A stretch of DNA of 64,000 bases. It comes from CALDUY01 sp046350255 (GTDB lineage Bacteria; Planctomycetota; Planctomycetia; Gemmatales; Gemmataceae). Shown here one piece after another: positions 18,025-26,715 of this stretch; positions within the stretch are counted from its first letter, which is position 1; each line of letters begins with the position of its first letter. Position numbers and translations under genes: made by a program. The notes under the pieces are model-generated. The model worked only from the letters and a program-made list of their open reading frames with translations. It did not search any database and was not told the DNA's origin. The DNA is taken from contig JAXMAV010000006.1 of NCBI GenBank assembly GCA_046350255.1, forward strand, positions 186,001 through 250,000, read 5' to 3'.

Positions 18025-18846
18025 ATGCCATCGCTTTACGACCAAATTCAGGAGGCCTCAACCGCCATTCGGGCGCGCTGGGCAGGTGCCCCCACGGTGG
18101 GCATCATCCTGGGCACGGGATTGGGGGGACTGGTCGAAGAAATCGAGCAGGAGGCAGTATTCGCCTATTCCGAGCTACCGCATTTCCCGGTCTCCACTGC
18201 CCCCACCCATCGGGGACAGTTGGTTTGCGGCAAGATTGCGGGAAAAACCGTGGTGGCGATGGAAGGGCGGTTCCACTTCTATGAAGGGTACTCGCCGCAG
18301 CAGATCACGCTGCCCGTGCGAGTGATGAAGGCCTTGGGCTGCCAGTATCTCATCATCAGCAACGCCTGCGGAGGGCTCAACCCGCAGTTCTCCAAGGGCG
18401 ACATCATGGTCATCGAGGATCACATCGGCCTGTTCATGGAGAACCCCCTGCGCGGGCCGAACGACGAGCGCCTGGGCCTCCGCTTCCCAGACATGCTGGA
18501 ACCCTACGACAAGGAGCTAGTTGCGCGTGCGCGACGGGTGGCTCTGGAAGAACAGATTCCATGCCAGCAGGGTGTCTTTGTCGCCGTGCCCGGACCCAAC
18601 CTGGAAACCCGGGCTGAATACCGCTTCCTTCGGCAGATCGGAGCCGACGCGGTGGGTATGTCCACGGTTCCGGAAATCATCGTGGCGGTTCACAGTGGGT
18701 TGCGCAGTCTGGGTTTGTCGATCGTCACTGACATGTGCCTGGCGGACGCCCTGGAACCGGTCCACCTGCCGGACATCATCGCCATTGCCAACGCGGGGGA
18801 GAAGAAGCTTCGCGTCATTGTCCGCCGGGTGATCGAGAGTTTATGA
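18025..18846 (+). CDS. punA: Purine nucleoside phosphorylase (trimeric PNP/MTAP family)
   Basis: A 273-residue enzyme that splits purine nucleosides with phosphate to the free base and ribose 1-phosphate. GTGLGGLV, THRGQLVCGK, NACGGLNPQ and VPGPNLETRAEY are family motifs; Glu of NLETRAE is the base-binding Glu. The segment SIVTDMCLADAL has Asp where human PNP has Asn243, which may shift preference to 6-aminopurines. I chose the ATG at 18025, preceded by GGGAG, over an in-frame GTG at 18001. A strong intrinsic terminator follows at 18895-18926. Confidence 0.9.
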   Translation: MPSLYDQIQEASTAIRARWAGAPTVGIILGTGLGGLVEEIEQEAVFAYSELPHFPVSTAPTHRGQLVCGKIAGKTVVAMEGRFHFYEGYSPQQITLPVRVMKALGCQYLIISNACGGLNPQFSKGDIMVIEDHIGLFMENPLRGPNDERLGLRFPDMLEPYDKELVARARRVALEEQIPCQQGVFVAVPGPNLETRAEYRFLRQIGADAVGMSTVPEIIVAVHSGLRSLGLSIVTDMCLADALEPVHLPDIIAIANAGEKKLRVIVRRVIESL

Positions 18847-18894
18847 ACCCATCCCTTCGCGGGATTGTGCCGACACCACAGCCATCTTTCATCG

Positions 18895-18930
18895 AAAAAC
18901 TCCCTGGATTGTTCCAGGGAGTTTTTTTTC
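18895..18930 (+). terminator. Intrinsic terminator after the purine nucleoside phosphorylase gene
   Basis: A 14-base perfect stem, 18895-18908 (AAAAACTCCCTGGA) with 18913-18926, and a four-base loop TTGT, followed by a run of T ending at 18929. Because both arms carry A/T tracts it could act in both directions. It separates the phosphorylase from the RTX-like gene. Confidence 0.9.
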
Positions 18931-19050
18931 GGGCATTACTCATTGCATCGTCACAAAACTGGAACGACAGCATCCTGGAGGTACAGGGCCCGGGATGGAA
19001 CCGGGGTCAAGACAATGAACAAAGACAGCCCAAGCACATAAGGACCTCCC

Positions 19051-20301
19051 ATGATTTCTTCCTGGTTCAGTTCGCGGAAAACGTCAGTGAATCGTGGCCA
19101 GAGACTAACCACCAACCTGGAACAACTCGAACCACGCCTGGCTCTGACGGCAGTCGCATACATCACTAATCCTGTGAAACCGACTCTTACTATCCTCGCC
19201 GACAACCAGGACAACACGGTCAAGGTGAGCTACTTGCAAAACGATCCTAGTAATCCACTCGACGATGCTTACTTAATTGAACGATCAGATAAGTATGGAC
19301 CCCAGGAAAACCTTATTTTTAAGGTGTGGCAGCAATTCGGCGACTTCCAGACAAAGGTTCAGCGTATCGAGTTCTTAGGTGGTTCAGGAGCAGACACGTT
19401 CGAAAACAACACCAGTGTACGTTGCATTGCTCATGGTGGCGCAGGGAAAGACACTCTCCGTGGTGGAAGCGGTTGGGATGACCTTTTCGGAGATGCCAAT
19501 AGTGACGTCATTGAAGGACGAGGAGGAAGCGACATCCTTGTTGGTGGCGAGGGTAGCGATACGCTGCGTGGCGGCGAAGGCGACGACTTCATGTACGGGG
19601 ATTATTTTCAGAATCAAACAGGAAAGGCGACTGGCAAGGAGGGAAATGACACCCTGGAAGGTGATATAGGGATGGATTTTATGTACGGGAACCGCGGGAA
19701 GGACGTACTGCGTGGTGGTGAAGGGGAGGACACGCTCTTCGGCGAATCTGGGGAAGATTTTCTCTATGGTGGCCTGGGTTCGGACAAGATGTACGGCGGA
19801 GATGGCCTTAATCGAATGTGGGGAGATGATAGCATCTGGACCAGTGGCGACGGAAACGACTACATGGAAGGTGGTAGCACATTGGATGTGATGTACGGAG
19901 GGGGGGGTGACGATCGAATGCTGGGATTCGCTGGCGGAGATGTTCTGGATGGGCAGGTTGGAAATGACAAAATCTACGGCGGCGATGGTCTTGACCTGTT
20001 GACTGGCGGTTCCGGAAATGACCGCCTGGAAGGTGGAAAGGGATCTGACTTCCTCTGGGGTGACGAAGGAGCGGACACGCTATTTGGTCAGAGTGGAAAC
20101 GACCATCTCTTTGCTGGGGATGACTCGGAGATGGATTACCTTTACGGTGGTTGGGGTTGGGACACGTGCCGGATCCATGATAATGATCACTGGGAGGCAT
20201 ACCCGGGCCCCAACCCAGAATATACCAGCGGCGATGGAAACCCGTTTACCCTCGATAGCGGACCACTTCTCGAAGATGAGAACGTCTACTACTACCAGTA
20301 A
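19051..20301 (+). CDS. Exported RTX-type calcium-binding repeat protein with LEPR N-terminus
   Basis: A 416-residue protein. Residues 23-32 read LEQLEPRLAL, the LEPR motif of planctomycete surface and secreted proteins, after a basic start (SSRKTSVNRGQR). From about residue 128 to 375 there are some 22 nonapeptide repeats of the type GGxGxDxLx, with one longer insertion (DYFQNQTGKATGKEGND) and another near WGDDSIWTSGDGND. Such parallel beta-rolls bind calcium in the space outside the cytoplasm. No enzymatic domain is visible. The base composition is visibly less GC-rich than its neighbours. It has a terminator before and after it. Confidence 0.85.
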   Translation: MISSWFSSRKTSVNRGQRLTTNLEQLEPRLALTAVAYITNPVKPTLTILADNQDNTVKVSYLQNDPSNPLDDAYLIERSDKYGPQENLIFKVWQQFGDFQTKVQRIEFLGGSGADTFENNTSVRCIAHGGAGKDTLRGGSGWDDLFGDANSDVIEGRGGSDILVGGEGSDTLRGGEGDDFMYGDYFQNQTGKATGKEGNDTLEGDIGMDFMYGNRGKDVLRGGEGEDTLFGESGEDFLYGGLGSDKMYGGDGLNRMWGDDSIWTSGDGNDYMEGGSTLDVMYGGGGDDRMLGFAGGDVLDGQVGNDKIYGGDGLDLLTGGSGNDRLEGGKGSDFLWGDEGADTLFGQSGNDHLFAGDDSEMDYLYGGWGWDTCRIHDNDHWEAYPGPNPEYTSGDGNPFTLDSGPLLEDENVYYYQ

Positions 20302-20308
20302 ATAATGA

Positions 20309-20352
20309 AATTCCCTGGCCATCTCGCTTGTAGGATGGCCAGGGATTATTTT
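20309..20352 (+). terminator. Intrinsic terminator between convergent genes
   Basis: A 12-base perfect stem, 20312-20323 (TCCCTGGCCATC) with 20334-20345, separated by a ten-base loop and followed by TTATTTT. It ends the RTX-like gene and lies 40 bases from the stop of the convergent FHA gene, which it may also serve. Confidence 0.85.
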
Positions 20353-20392
20353 GCGATATTCAGGGCAGGCTAGCACCAGAGATACACCCTGG

Positions 20393-20836
20393 TTATTCAT
20401 CATCCAGCAAGAAATCGCCGGGATCGAACCCTTTACGGTCGCGTTGCCGTTCGGGTTTCTTCAGCCCCGCCTTTTCCAGGAGCGACACAGACATGATGTC
20501 TTCCTCCTGAGTTTCCTCGAGTTTACCCACCATGTCGGCGGGAAGCTCATACTGGATATGATAGTCGCGTTTGCCAATGGTGATGCGATCCTTGGGATGC
20601 AGCAGTTTCTCCTGCACCCGGACGCCGTTCACCTTGATCCCGTTTGTGCTGTTGCGATCGGTGATGTACCAGTAGCCGTTCCGGAAGGATAGCTCGGCGT
20701 GTACACCGGAGATGTTGGGGAACCGGAGACAGATGTCGCACGACTCACGTCGGCCGACCGTCAGTTTCTCGCGGATGAGTGGAATGTTATCTCCGCCACC
20801 GGAGGGGACCAGTTCACCGTTGGCCCGGAAGCTCAT
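20393..20836 (-). CDS. FHA-domain protein
   Basis: A 147-residue cytosolic protein. An FHA domain fills residues 15-95: the phosphopeptide-binding elements are VGRRESCDICL, ISGVHAEL and DRNSTNGIKVNG. The acidic and basic C-terminal tail (EETQEEDIMSVSLLEKAG and KKPERQRDRKGFDPGDFLLDDE) looks unstructured. It would bind a phosphothreonine client, probably a product of a Ser/Thr kinase. It has no partner in an operon here; it is divergent from the radical SAM gene across 185 bases. Confidence 0.9.
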   Translation of the reverse strand: MSFRANGELVPSGGGDNIPLIREKLTVGRRESCDICLRFPNISGVHAELSFRNGYWYITDRNSTNGIKVNGVRVQEKLLHPKDRITIGKRDYHIQYELPADMVGKLEETQEEDIMSVSLLEKAGLKKPERQRDRKGFDPGDFLLDDE

Positions 20837-20943
20837 GGGTGCCTACTCCTCGTTGTGATCGACCTGCGAAAACCGATGGGACCCACCGCTGAGAAATCCC
20901 TGGACGAAATCCGGTCTCTGACCCGGTCAATCACAGTTCGCTC

Positions 20944-20951
20944 ATTATAAT
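20944..20951 (+). promoter_or_regulatory. Candidate promoter -10 element (palindromic TATAAT)
   Basis: ATTATAAT at 20944-20951 reads as a perfect TATAAT -10 on both strands, between the divergent FHA and radical SAM genes. A good -35 is not seen at 16-18 bases on either side (CCGGTC and GGTCAA are the closest on the plus strand). It is the only A/T-rich stretch in the gap. Confidence 0.35.
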
Positions 20952-21021
20952 CTCATTAGAACCGGCATGAAGGGCATTTTGTTGGCGATATCCCCTTCTC
21001 GGGCAGGCGAGATCGATACTT

Positions 21022-22023
21022 ATGACAGATCGGCCGAGTTCTATCCCACCATTTCCAGGCGGAAGGCGATATCGAGCGTTGGGACCCTATCTGCGCGAAC
21101 GATTTGGTTCCACCGTCCGAAGTGTCACCATCGATGCTGGCTTCACCTGCCCCAATGTCGATGGCACCGTCACCACCGGTGGGTGCGTCTTCTGCGACAA
21201 TCGTAGTTTTTCCCCCAATCGTCGGCTACCTCGCACCACGGTTTCTTCCCAGGTAGAGCGAGGCATTGCCATCCTCTCCCACCGCTTCAAGGCCGCAAAG
21301 TTCATTGCCTACTTTCAGGCGGGTACCAACACCCACGCCCCAGTCGAGAAGCTGCGCAAATTGTACACCGAAGCGCTGGCTGATCCGCGTATCGTTGGGC
21401 TGGCCGTGGGCACGCGGCCGGATTCGCTGCCGGATCCTGTCCTGGACTTGCTCGAAGAGTTTGGTCGTCGGTTGCCGGTCTGGCTCGAAATGGGGTTACA
21501 GACCATCCACAACCGTTCCCTGGATTGGATGAATCGCGGCCATCATGTGGATGCCTTTTACGACGCCGTGGCGCGCTGTCGGGGCCGAGCCCTGGAACTG
21601 GGTGTTCACCTGATTCTGGGCCTTCCCGGAGAATCCCGGGAGGAAATGCTTGCTACCGCTGATGTGCTTGCAGGTTTGCCTATCCACACCATCAAGCTGC
21701 ACAATCTGTATGTCGTTCGGAACACGCCGCTGGAAACCATGGTTGAATCGGGCCAGGTGCAGCTGCTTGATCGTCCTGCCTACGTGAACATCGTGTGCGA
21801 TTTCATCGAACGGTTGCCATCGGATCGCGTTCTTCATCGTCTCTCTGGAGATGCCCCACCCGACTATCTGGTGGCTCCAAGCTGGTGCCTGGACAAACCC
21901 GGCCTGCTACGGGCCATCGATGAGGAGCTCAAGCGCCGCGATAGCTGGCAGGGGAAACAGCTCCAACCAACAGAGACTCCTATCCCTCGAATGCATGCGC
22001 TTCCGCTGTTGTCTTCCACGTGA
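21022..22023 (+). CDS. TIGR01212-type radical SAM protein
   Basis: A 333-residue radical SAM protein. The cluster ligands sit in CPNVDGTVTTGGCVFC, the long-loop C-x12-C-x2-C pattern of this family (as in E. coli YhcC). It also has YFQAGTNTHAP, VGTRPDSLPD, LEMGLQTIH and ILGLPGES, which match the family. The start GYRYRALGPYLRERFG-like region differs only slightly. The reaction is unknown for the family. The C-terminus WCLDKPGLLRAIDEEL is typical. It is followed by two hairpins in the 114-base convergent gap. Confidence 0.88.
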   Translation: MTDRPSSIPPFPGGRRYRALGPYLRERFGSTVRSVTIDAGFTCPNVDGTVTTGGCVFCDNRSFSPNRRLPRTTVSSQVERGIAILSHRFKAAKFIAYFQAGTNTHAPVEKLRKLYTEALADPRIVGLAVGTRPDSLPDPVLDLLEEFGRRLPVWLEMGLQTIHNRSLDWMNRGHHVDAFYDAVARCRGRALELGVHLILGLPGESREEMLATADVLAGLPIHTIKLHNLYVVRNTPLETMVESGQVQLLDRPAYVNIVCDFIERLPSDRVLHRLSGDAPPDYLVAPSWCLDKPGLLRAIDEELKRRDSWQGKQLQPTETPIPRMHALPLLSST

Positions 22024-22024
22024 A

Positions 22025-22120
22025 ACCGGGACAAATGACCACGGGGCAAGCCAACCCGTTGCCATTCGTCCCGGTACATGGATCAATCAGGTTGGGCAGG
22101 TGCAATCAGTTCACCTGCCC
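22025..22120. terminator. Two hairpins in a convergent intergenic gap
   Basis: First hairpin: ACCGGGAC (22025-22032) with GTCCCGGT (22068-22075), with further pairing inside. Second: GGGCAGGTG (22094-22102) with CACCTGCCC (22112-22120), loop of nine. They lie between the stops of the radical SAM gene and a minus-strand secreted protein. Neither has a T-tract, so termination may depend on other factors. Confidence 0.5.
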
Positions 22121-22137
22121 CTGAGAGCGATGCAAGG

Positions 22138-22797
22138 TTACCGCTGCGGGAAGTTCTGCCCCTGCTGGGGAAACATCCCATTCGGATAGCCGTAGCCATA
22201 TCCGAAGCCGTTGCCGTACCCGTAACCATAGCCCGGATAGGCACCTTGGTTATAGAACGGGTAGCTGCCCGGGGCATTGAACGTATTGGGCCGACCCGGC
22301 TGTCCCGGAGCGCTGGGATTGGCGGGCGCACCAGGAACAGTTCCAGGCTGGCCCGTTGCTCCAGGCTGGGTGACTCCAGGCTGGCCCGTTGCTCCAGGCT
22401 GGGTGGGCGTGGGGGTGAAGCCGGGATTGTAGCCCGCCCCTCCGCCATAAGCTCCATAGGGAGCCATGCCAGGATAGCCGCCATATCCGCCACCACCGCC
22501 ATACGGCGCGGCACCGGGGAAGCCTCCCTGTCCCTGCCCTGGCTGCTGAGCTTTGTAGGGAGCTGGAGGAACGACGGGCATAGTTTGCGGAGCCGAGAAG
22601 TAGGGATACTCAGGCATGGCTGGCACCTGGAAGTGAGCCTCCAGCGGCCAGTAGTTGTACCAGGGGCCGAGGGGTGGCGGTTCGTTGCCACTCTTCGACT
22701 TGTGCTTGCGGTTATCGCCACTACCGAGCTTGATGATTTGAGCCTCGGCCGGAGCGGCCAGGTAGGCCACCACGACGAGGACCAGAAGGCGTTTCAT
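22138..22797 (-). CDS. Secreted Pro/Gly/Tyr-rich protein
   Basis: A 219-residue protein with a signal peptide (KRLLVLVVVAYLAAPAEAQ). The mature chain is low-complexity: Pro- and Tyr-rich near 45-80, Gly/Tyr-rich (GGGGGYGGYPG) in the middle, an 11-residue repeat around TQPGATGQPGV, then GYGYGYGNGFGYGYGYP. It is likely an envelope or matrix structural protein; no enzyme motif is seen. I chose the ATG at 22797, where AGGAGA precedes it. The next gene upstream on the strand encodes a similar protein. Confidence 0.75.
   Translation of the reverse strand: MKRLLVLVVVAYLAAPAEAQIIKLGSGDNRKHKSKSGNEPPPLGPWYNYWPLEAHFQVPAMPEYPYFSAPQTMPVVPPAPYKAQQPGQGQGGFPGAAPYGGGGGYGGYPGMAPYGAYGGGAGYNPGFTPTPTQPGATGQPGVTQPGATGQPGTVPGAPANPSAPGQPGRPNTFNAPGSYPFYNQGAYPGYGYGYGNGFGYGYGYPNGMFPQQGQNFPQR
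22342..22407. repeat. 33-base tandem repeat, two copies
   Basis: Units at 22342-22374 and 22375-22407 differ only in the last two bases. They encode two 11-residue repeats of the type QPGATGQPGVT within the secreted low-complexity protein. Copy number is likely to vary between strains. Confidence 0.85.
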
Positions 22798-23016
22798 GGG
22801 ATTCTCCTCTCCCGGTTCGATCGGCCCGGACCAACCCGGATGCCGACGTGCTGTATCTTCGAGGACGCGCGAGGATCGAGTCGCCAGAGAAAGATTCCCC
22901 CAGAACTCTCGGCGGTCCAGCCCGGATGATGTGAAGCATGAGATGGTTCCGGGCCGCATGACGGCGCCGCCCGCAGGATCGAACTTCCCAGGGGAACCCA
23001 GCACCGGAGAAATACT

Positions 23017-23059
23017 CGAGGCGGCGACCCAGGGTATTACCCCCGCTGTCGCCGCCTCG
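23017..23059 (-). terminator. Strong hairpin between the two secreted low-complexity genes
   Basis: A 12-base perfect stem, 23017-23028 (CGAGGCGGCGAC) with 23048-23059, and a 19-base loop. It lies just after the stop of the gene at 23080-23580 on the minus strand. There is no strong T-tract, so it may instead be a processing or stability element. Confidence 0.5.
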
Positions 23060-23079
23060 TGTCTACTCTCAGGTGGAGC

Positions 23080-23580
23080 CTACTTTTTCTCTTTCTCGAT
23101 GGGTGGCTTGGATCCCCCGGTAGCTGGTGGGGTGTTGATCACTGACCCTGAGGGATTTGGGAGCGTGGGCTTGTTGTTCGCGTTAGGAACTAGCGTCGCC
23201 CCTTGGGGAATGTTACCAGGAACGATGTAGCCGCCACCACCTGGGTGAACGCCCGCTTCGGCCCCGCCATACCCGCCATATCCGCCGTGCCCACCCACAA
23301 ATGGGAAGCCGCTAACTGGAGGGTAAGCGCCGTACGGATTGTACCCGTACATCCCGCCCCACATCATCGGAGGCGCATAGTAGGGAGACCAACCGGGTGG
23401 GGGCAGACAGCCACCTGGGTAGCCACAGTTACCCTGCGGTCCGCACTTGCTCCAGGAGCCAAAATCGAAGCTCAACCCAATGCCGATGCCGAACCCTTTC
23501 GACCCGTTGGCCAGGGCCGACTCAGGTAAGAATGACAGCAAACCCAAGGCCAGGGCCGCCGCCAGGAGTGCCTGCTTCAT
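23080..23580 (-). CDS. Secreted Gly/Pro/Tyr-rich protein
   Basis: A 166-residue protein with a signal peptide (KQALLAAALALGLLSFLPESALA). The mature part has two Cys pairs (CGPQGNCGYPGGC), a Tyr/Met/Pro-rich section (YYAPPMMWGGMYGYNPYG), a Gly-rich run (GGHGGYGGYGGAEAG), and a Pro/Lys-rich tail. Compositional similarity to the protein at 22138-22797 is clear, so they may be a pair of envelope or appendage proteins. The start at 23580 has AGGAAGGAA upstream. A function cannot be named. Confidence 0.7.
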   Translation of the reverse strand: MKQALLAAALALGLLSFLPESALANGSKGFGIGIGLSFDFGSWSKCGPQGNCGYPGGCLPPPGWSPYYAPPMMWGGMYGYNPYGAYPPVSGFPFVGGHGGYGGYGGAEAGVHPGGGGYIVPGNIPQGATLVPNANNKPTLPNPSGSVINTPPATGGSKPPIEKEKK

Positions 23581-23792
23581 GTTTTCCTTCCTCTGTCCGC
23601 GACGTGAGAAGAGCGGGTTGCCACTCCCCTTGAGAGCCCTCCCGCACTGCTCGCCTGAATGATGCGCCACGGCTGAGGCGAGGCCAGGAAATCTGCCCCC
23701 CCTGAAGGTTTTTTCCCCGAATCAGGGGCGGCGCGAGGCGTGCAACCGCTTCCGCAGGTGACATCGCGCAGCTCGAACCTGGGAACAGCTGC

Positions 23793-26600
23793 TCAGCTGA
23801 ATTCGACGCGAAGCTGGAGCAGGTCGTTTGCGCTGACTTCGAGGTCCACCGCATCGCCCTGGATAGGAGACTCGATCATTGGGGTGCCGCGCAGGTCCTG
23901 CACTATGGCTCGCACCGGATCTCGCAGGCAGCGAAACTGCGCGGGCCCGCCGGTCCCCGTGCATTCAAGCAAGGTGGCCACGATTCCATCGGGATGATCG
24001 ATGGCGGGCCGCAGACTTGTCAGAAGAACGTTTGCAGCGTCCATGTGATAAAGCCAGCCAGCCGCGCCCACGTGGGGCGGTCCCTGGGTGGTAGGCACTA
24101 CGGCCACGGGACTGATCAACCCGAGCGCAGTCTGCATCGGCGATTCCCGATCAAGGCTGATGCCCAGGTCGAATGTGGTGCTCCGCTCTCCCTCACAGAC
24201 CAGTAACACGTCGAGCATCCGCGTACCGTGTCGCTGATGGAACGGCAGCCCACCCGGGAAGATGACCGTGTTCCTTCGATCGTTGCGCAGCTCAAGGTAG
24301 TCGGGCGTCTCGGGCCGATTCTGGCTGGTCAACGAGCGAAGACCAGTGACGCTGCGAATCAACGAGGTCATCTCCTCGCGCCAGGCAAATCGGGCGGCGT
24401 AGTAGGCGTGCCAGGCGTAGCCTTCGACGGGACGCACCGGCTCGATCTCGACGCGCAATTCCAGTATTGGACGGCCTAGCCAGGCACGGTAGCGCTGGCG
24501 GAAGTGGGCCAACTCGGTTCCCGATTCATCCACCAGCGCCCCATGAGCCACCACCTCTCCCAGGGCGGGCCCGCAGTAGGTCATCTCGATCCGGGAGGCT
24601 CGCATGCTGGCACCGGGATTGTAGACCAGTTGCTGGGCCAGCCGGGTGATGCGCTGCCGCTGATCCCGGAAGGCGCGAAGACCGCCCGTCTGTGGATCGA
24701 TCTCGGCCTCGAAAAACTCGTTGCGCACAGCGTGGGGGTCTGCCAGACGCATGCGCGCGGGTGGTGCGGCGACACTGGGCCCTTTCGGAACCCAGGCGAA
24801 CCCCAGTGGTGGCACTTCGACCACCACACGCCCCAGGTCGCCATCGAGCTGACTGGCCTTGACCGGACCGCCCGTCGGGATGAGGGCATCTACCCCCGGT
24901 AGTTCCAGGGCAACCCGGCGCGTGAAACTGCAGGGGTTGAGCACCAACCAACCCGGAGAATCGACCGGACCACGCGCCACCAGCCGTCGGCCCAGAGATT
25001 CGGCCGCACGTTGCATCGCCAGCTGCAGGTCACTCTGATCGACTTCGCCAGTGGATTCGAAGCGGTTCTCTAGTTTGGATAGAGCGGCAGGAAAGGACAG
25101 GCCATCGACCGAATCGGGCGCGGTGCCCAGCGTCCGACCGATGGAATAAAAGGTCCAGGCGGCATCGAGCTTCCTTCGCCCGCGCACCTGCTCGGCGAAC
25201 TCACTGATGGGCTGCTGACGTTTCGGCATCTCACTCAAGGTGCGATCGCTCAGGTAATCGGCCTGAAACTCGTCGGGTGAGGCCGCCGAGGTGTAATCGC
25301 CAGGAACCACCTCGTTGAAGTAGCTGGTCAACGTCACCCAGCGTCCCAGGACTGGCGCCATCTCGGTCAGTTCGACCCAGTCGCCGTAGATCGAGAACGC
25401 AGGCTTCCCTCCGCGGTGCAGTTGAACGAACGTCGCGGACTGATCCTGCATGATCGTCTGATGCAGGTAGTGGGCCAGATGGAAGTAGGTCTGCGGGGAG
25501 GCGGTCGGCTGGGCCGACCGGGTGAAGCAATCGACCTGCTTGCCGTCGTGCGAAGGCCAGCTGACGACAATGCTGTGATGTGAAGGCACCAGGCCATCAT
25601 CGAAGGAGAGCAGCAGCGCGTGCGTGATGCCCACGTTCTGTAGCAAGAGTGGCGTCTGGGGATGAAACCCGTACCGCTTGCGTGCGAACACCCGGGTTTC
25701 GCAACCGAGATGCTCCAGGTAGGCGGCCTGGCCTCGCTGGAGATTCCACAGCTGAGTTTCCAGGGGCAGGAGTGGATCCTCTCGTTCGCGATACACACCA
25801 CCTAGTATCTCGGCCTGCCCTGCCGCGATCTTCTCGCGCAGGTCGACCAGACGGCCCGGGTGATGCTGCGCCATCTGATCGATGATCTGACCACAGGCAA
25901 TCACATTGAGTGGCTGCCCGGCGCGCAGGGCGAGGGGCCACCCTTCGTCGGGGCGTTCGTCATCCACCAGCATCAAATCGACCTGGTACAGCGTCACCGG
26001 ATAAAGCACTTCTCGGGCCGACAGAAGGCGCACGGCTGCGCTGACCAGGGGTTGACGCCACAGGGATGGATCGTCGGCGTGAAGATGATGCAGAGCCTCG
26101 TCGAGATCCTGGCGAATCTCCGGCCGGGCGACGGTGTTTTCATGAGACATCGCCTCAAACAACGCATCGAGGATCAGCACCCCGAAACCGATCCCCAGGA
26201 ATGGCCGCACCTTTTCCTCGGTGAGATCGACCAGGCGAAGGATCTCCTCGTCCTCAGGGTGGGCTTCGCGGAGCAGGGCCAGGAGATTCTCCCGGGTTAC
26301 AGCGCGATCGTGCGTCGAATCGAGCAGCAGTGCGCCGGCACTACGGGCACGCTCGCGCCAGTCTTCCGGCAACATCAGTGGCGGGTTGTCTGGCAGCACA
26401 TATAGGGCGTCACCCTGCGGTTCCTCATGATCGTAGGGCTGAGCCAGGCGCGGCAAGCCGCTCCCCAGCCGTAGCACAGCCGGGTGCCAGAGTGCCTGAT
26501 GGCCTTCGAGGATGGCTGCCACCTCCTCGTCACCCAAGTAAAGGGTTGTCTCGGTCGGCAGCCGGTAGGGACTCAGCAGGATTAGCTGTCGCTTGCTCAT
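23793..26600 (-). CDS. Large glycoside-hydrolase-like protein (GH38/GH57-style)
   Basis: A 935-residue cytosolic protein (no signal peptide). The start reads like polysaccharide-acting proteins of planctomycetes: LILLSPYRLPTETTLYLGDEE. The middle (about 280-430) resembles a GH38/GH57 barrel: RYGFHPQTPLLLQNVGITHALLLSFDDG and FTRSAQPTASPQTYFHLA. The C-terminal half is beta-sandwich-like, as in alpha-mannosidases, with NEFFEAEIDPQTGGL. I could not place the catalytic residues, so activity is not assured. The ATG at 26600 was chosen since family-like sequence begins there; an ATG at 26654 would add 18 residues. Divergent from the Hsp70 cassette. Confidence 0.65.
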   Translation of the reverse strand: MSKRQLILLSPYRLPTETTLYLGDEEVAAILEGHQALWHPAVLRLGSGLPRLAQPYDHEEPQGDALYVLPDNPPLMLPEDWRERARSAGALLLDSTHDRAVTRENLLALLREAHPEDEEILRLVDLTEEKVRPFLGIGFGVLILDALFEAMSHENTVARPEIRQDLDEALHHLHADDPSLWRQPLVSAAVRLLSAREVLYPVTLYQVDLMLVDDERPDEGWPLALRAGQPLNVIACGQIIDQMAQHHPGRLVDLREKIAAGQAEILGGVYREREDPLLPLETQLWNLQRGQAAYLEHLGCETRVFARKRYGFHPQTPLLLQNVGITHALLLSFDDGLVPSHHSIVVSWPSHDGKQVDCFTRSAQPTASPQTYFHLAHYLHQTIMQDQSATFVQLHRGGKPAFSIYGDWVELTEMAPVLGRWVTLTSYFNEVVPGDYTSAASPDEFQADYLSDRTLSEMPKRQQPISEFAEQVRGRRKLDAAWTFYSIGRTLGTAPDSVDGLSFPAALSKLENRFESTGEVDQSDLQLAMQRAAESLGRRLVARGPVDSPGWLVLNPCSFTRRVALELPGVDALIPTGGPVKASQLDGDLGRVVVEVPPLGFAWVPKGPSVAAPPARMRLADPHAVRNEFFEAEIDPQTGGLRAFRDQRQRITRLAQQLVYNPGASMRASRIEMTYCGPALGEVVAHGALVDESGTELAHFRQRYRAWLGRPILELRVEIEPVRPVEGYAWHAYYAARFAWREEMTSLIRSVTGLRSLTSQNRPETPDYLELRNDRRNTVIFPGGLPFHQRHGTRMLDVLLVCEGERSTTFDLGISLDRESPMQTALGLISPVAVVPTTQGPPHVGAAGWLYHMDAANVLLTSLRPAIDHPDGIVATLLECTGTGGPAQFRCLRDPVRAIVQDLRGTPMIESPIQGDAVDLEVSANDLLQLRVEFS

Positions 26601-26653
26601 GGTGTGGATGTATCGAACCGGGCGCGAGGTTGCCAGGGATCCTCTCCCCGGCA

Positions 26654-26682
26654 TTCATGGCACGAGGCCGGGTTGCTAGAAT
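26654..26682 (+). promoter_or_regulatory. Candidate promoter for the Hsp70 cassette
   Basis: TAGAAT at 26677-26682 is a fair -10, with TTCATG at 26654-26659 at a 17-base spacing as a weak -35. It sits in the gap between the divergent GH-like gene and the first cassette gene, 34 bases before its GTG start. No heat-shock HrcA/CIRCE inverted repeat was seen. Confidence 0.35.
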
Positions 26683-26715
26683 GGTGGCCAGGTTATTCGG
26701 AGGAAACCAGCTCCC

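Noticed and set aside
23699..23728. Small hairpin CCCCTGA/TCAGGGG downstream of the GH-like gene
   Set aside because: Only a 7-base stem with no T-tract on the minus strand and about 65 bases from the stop; too weak to call as a terminator.
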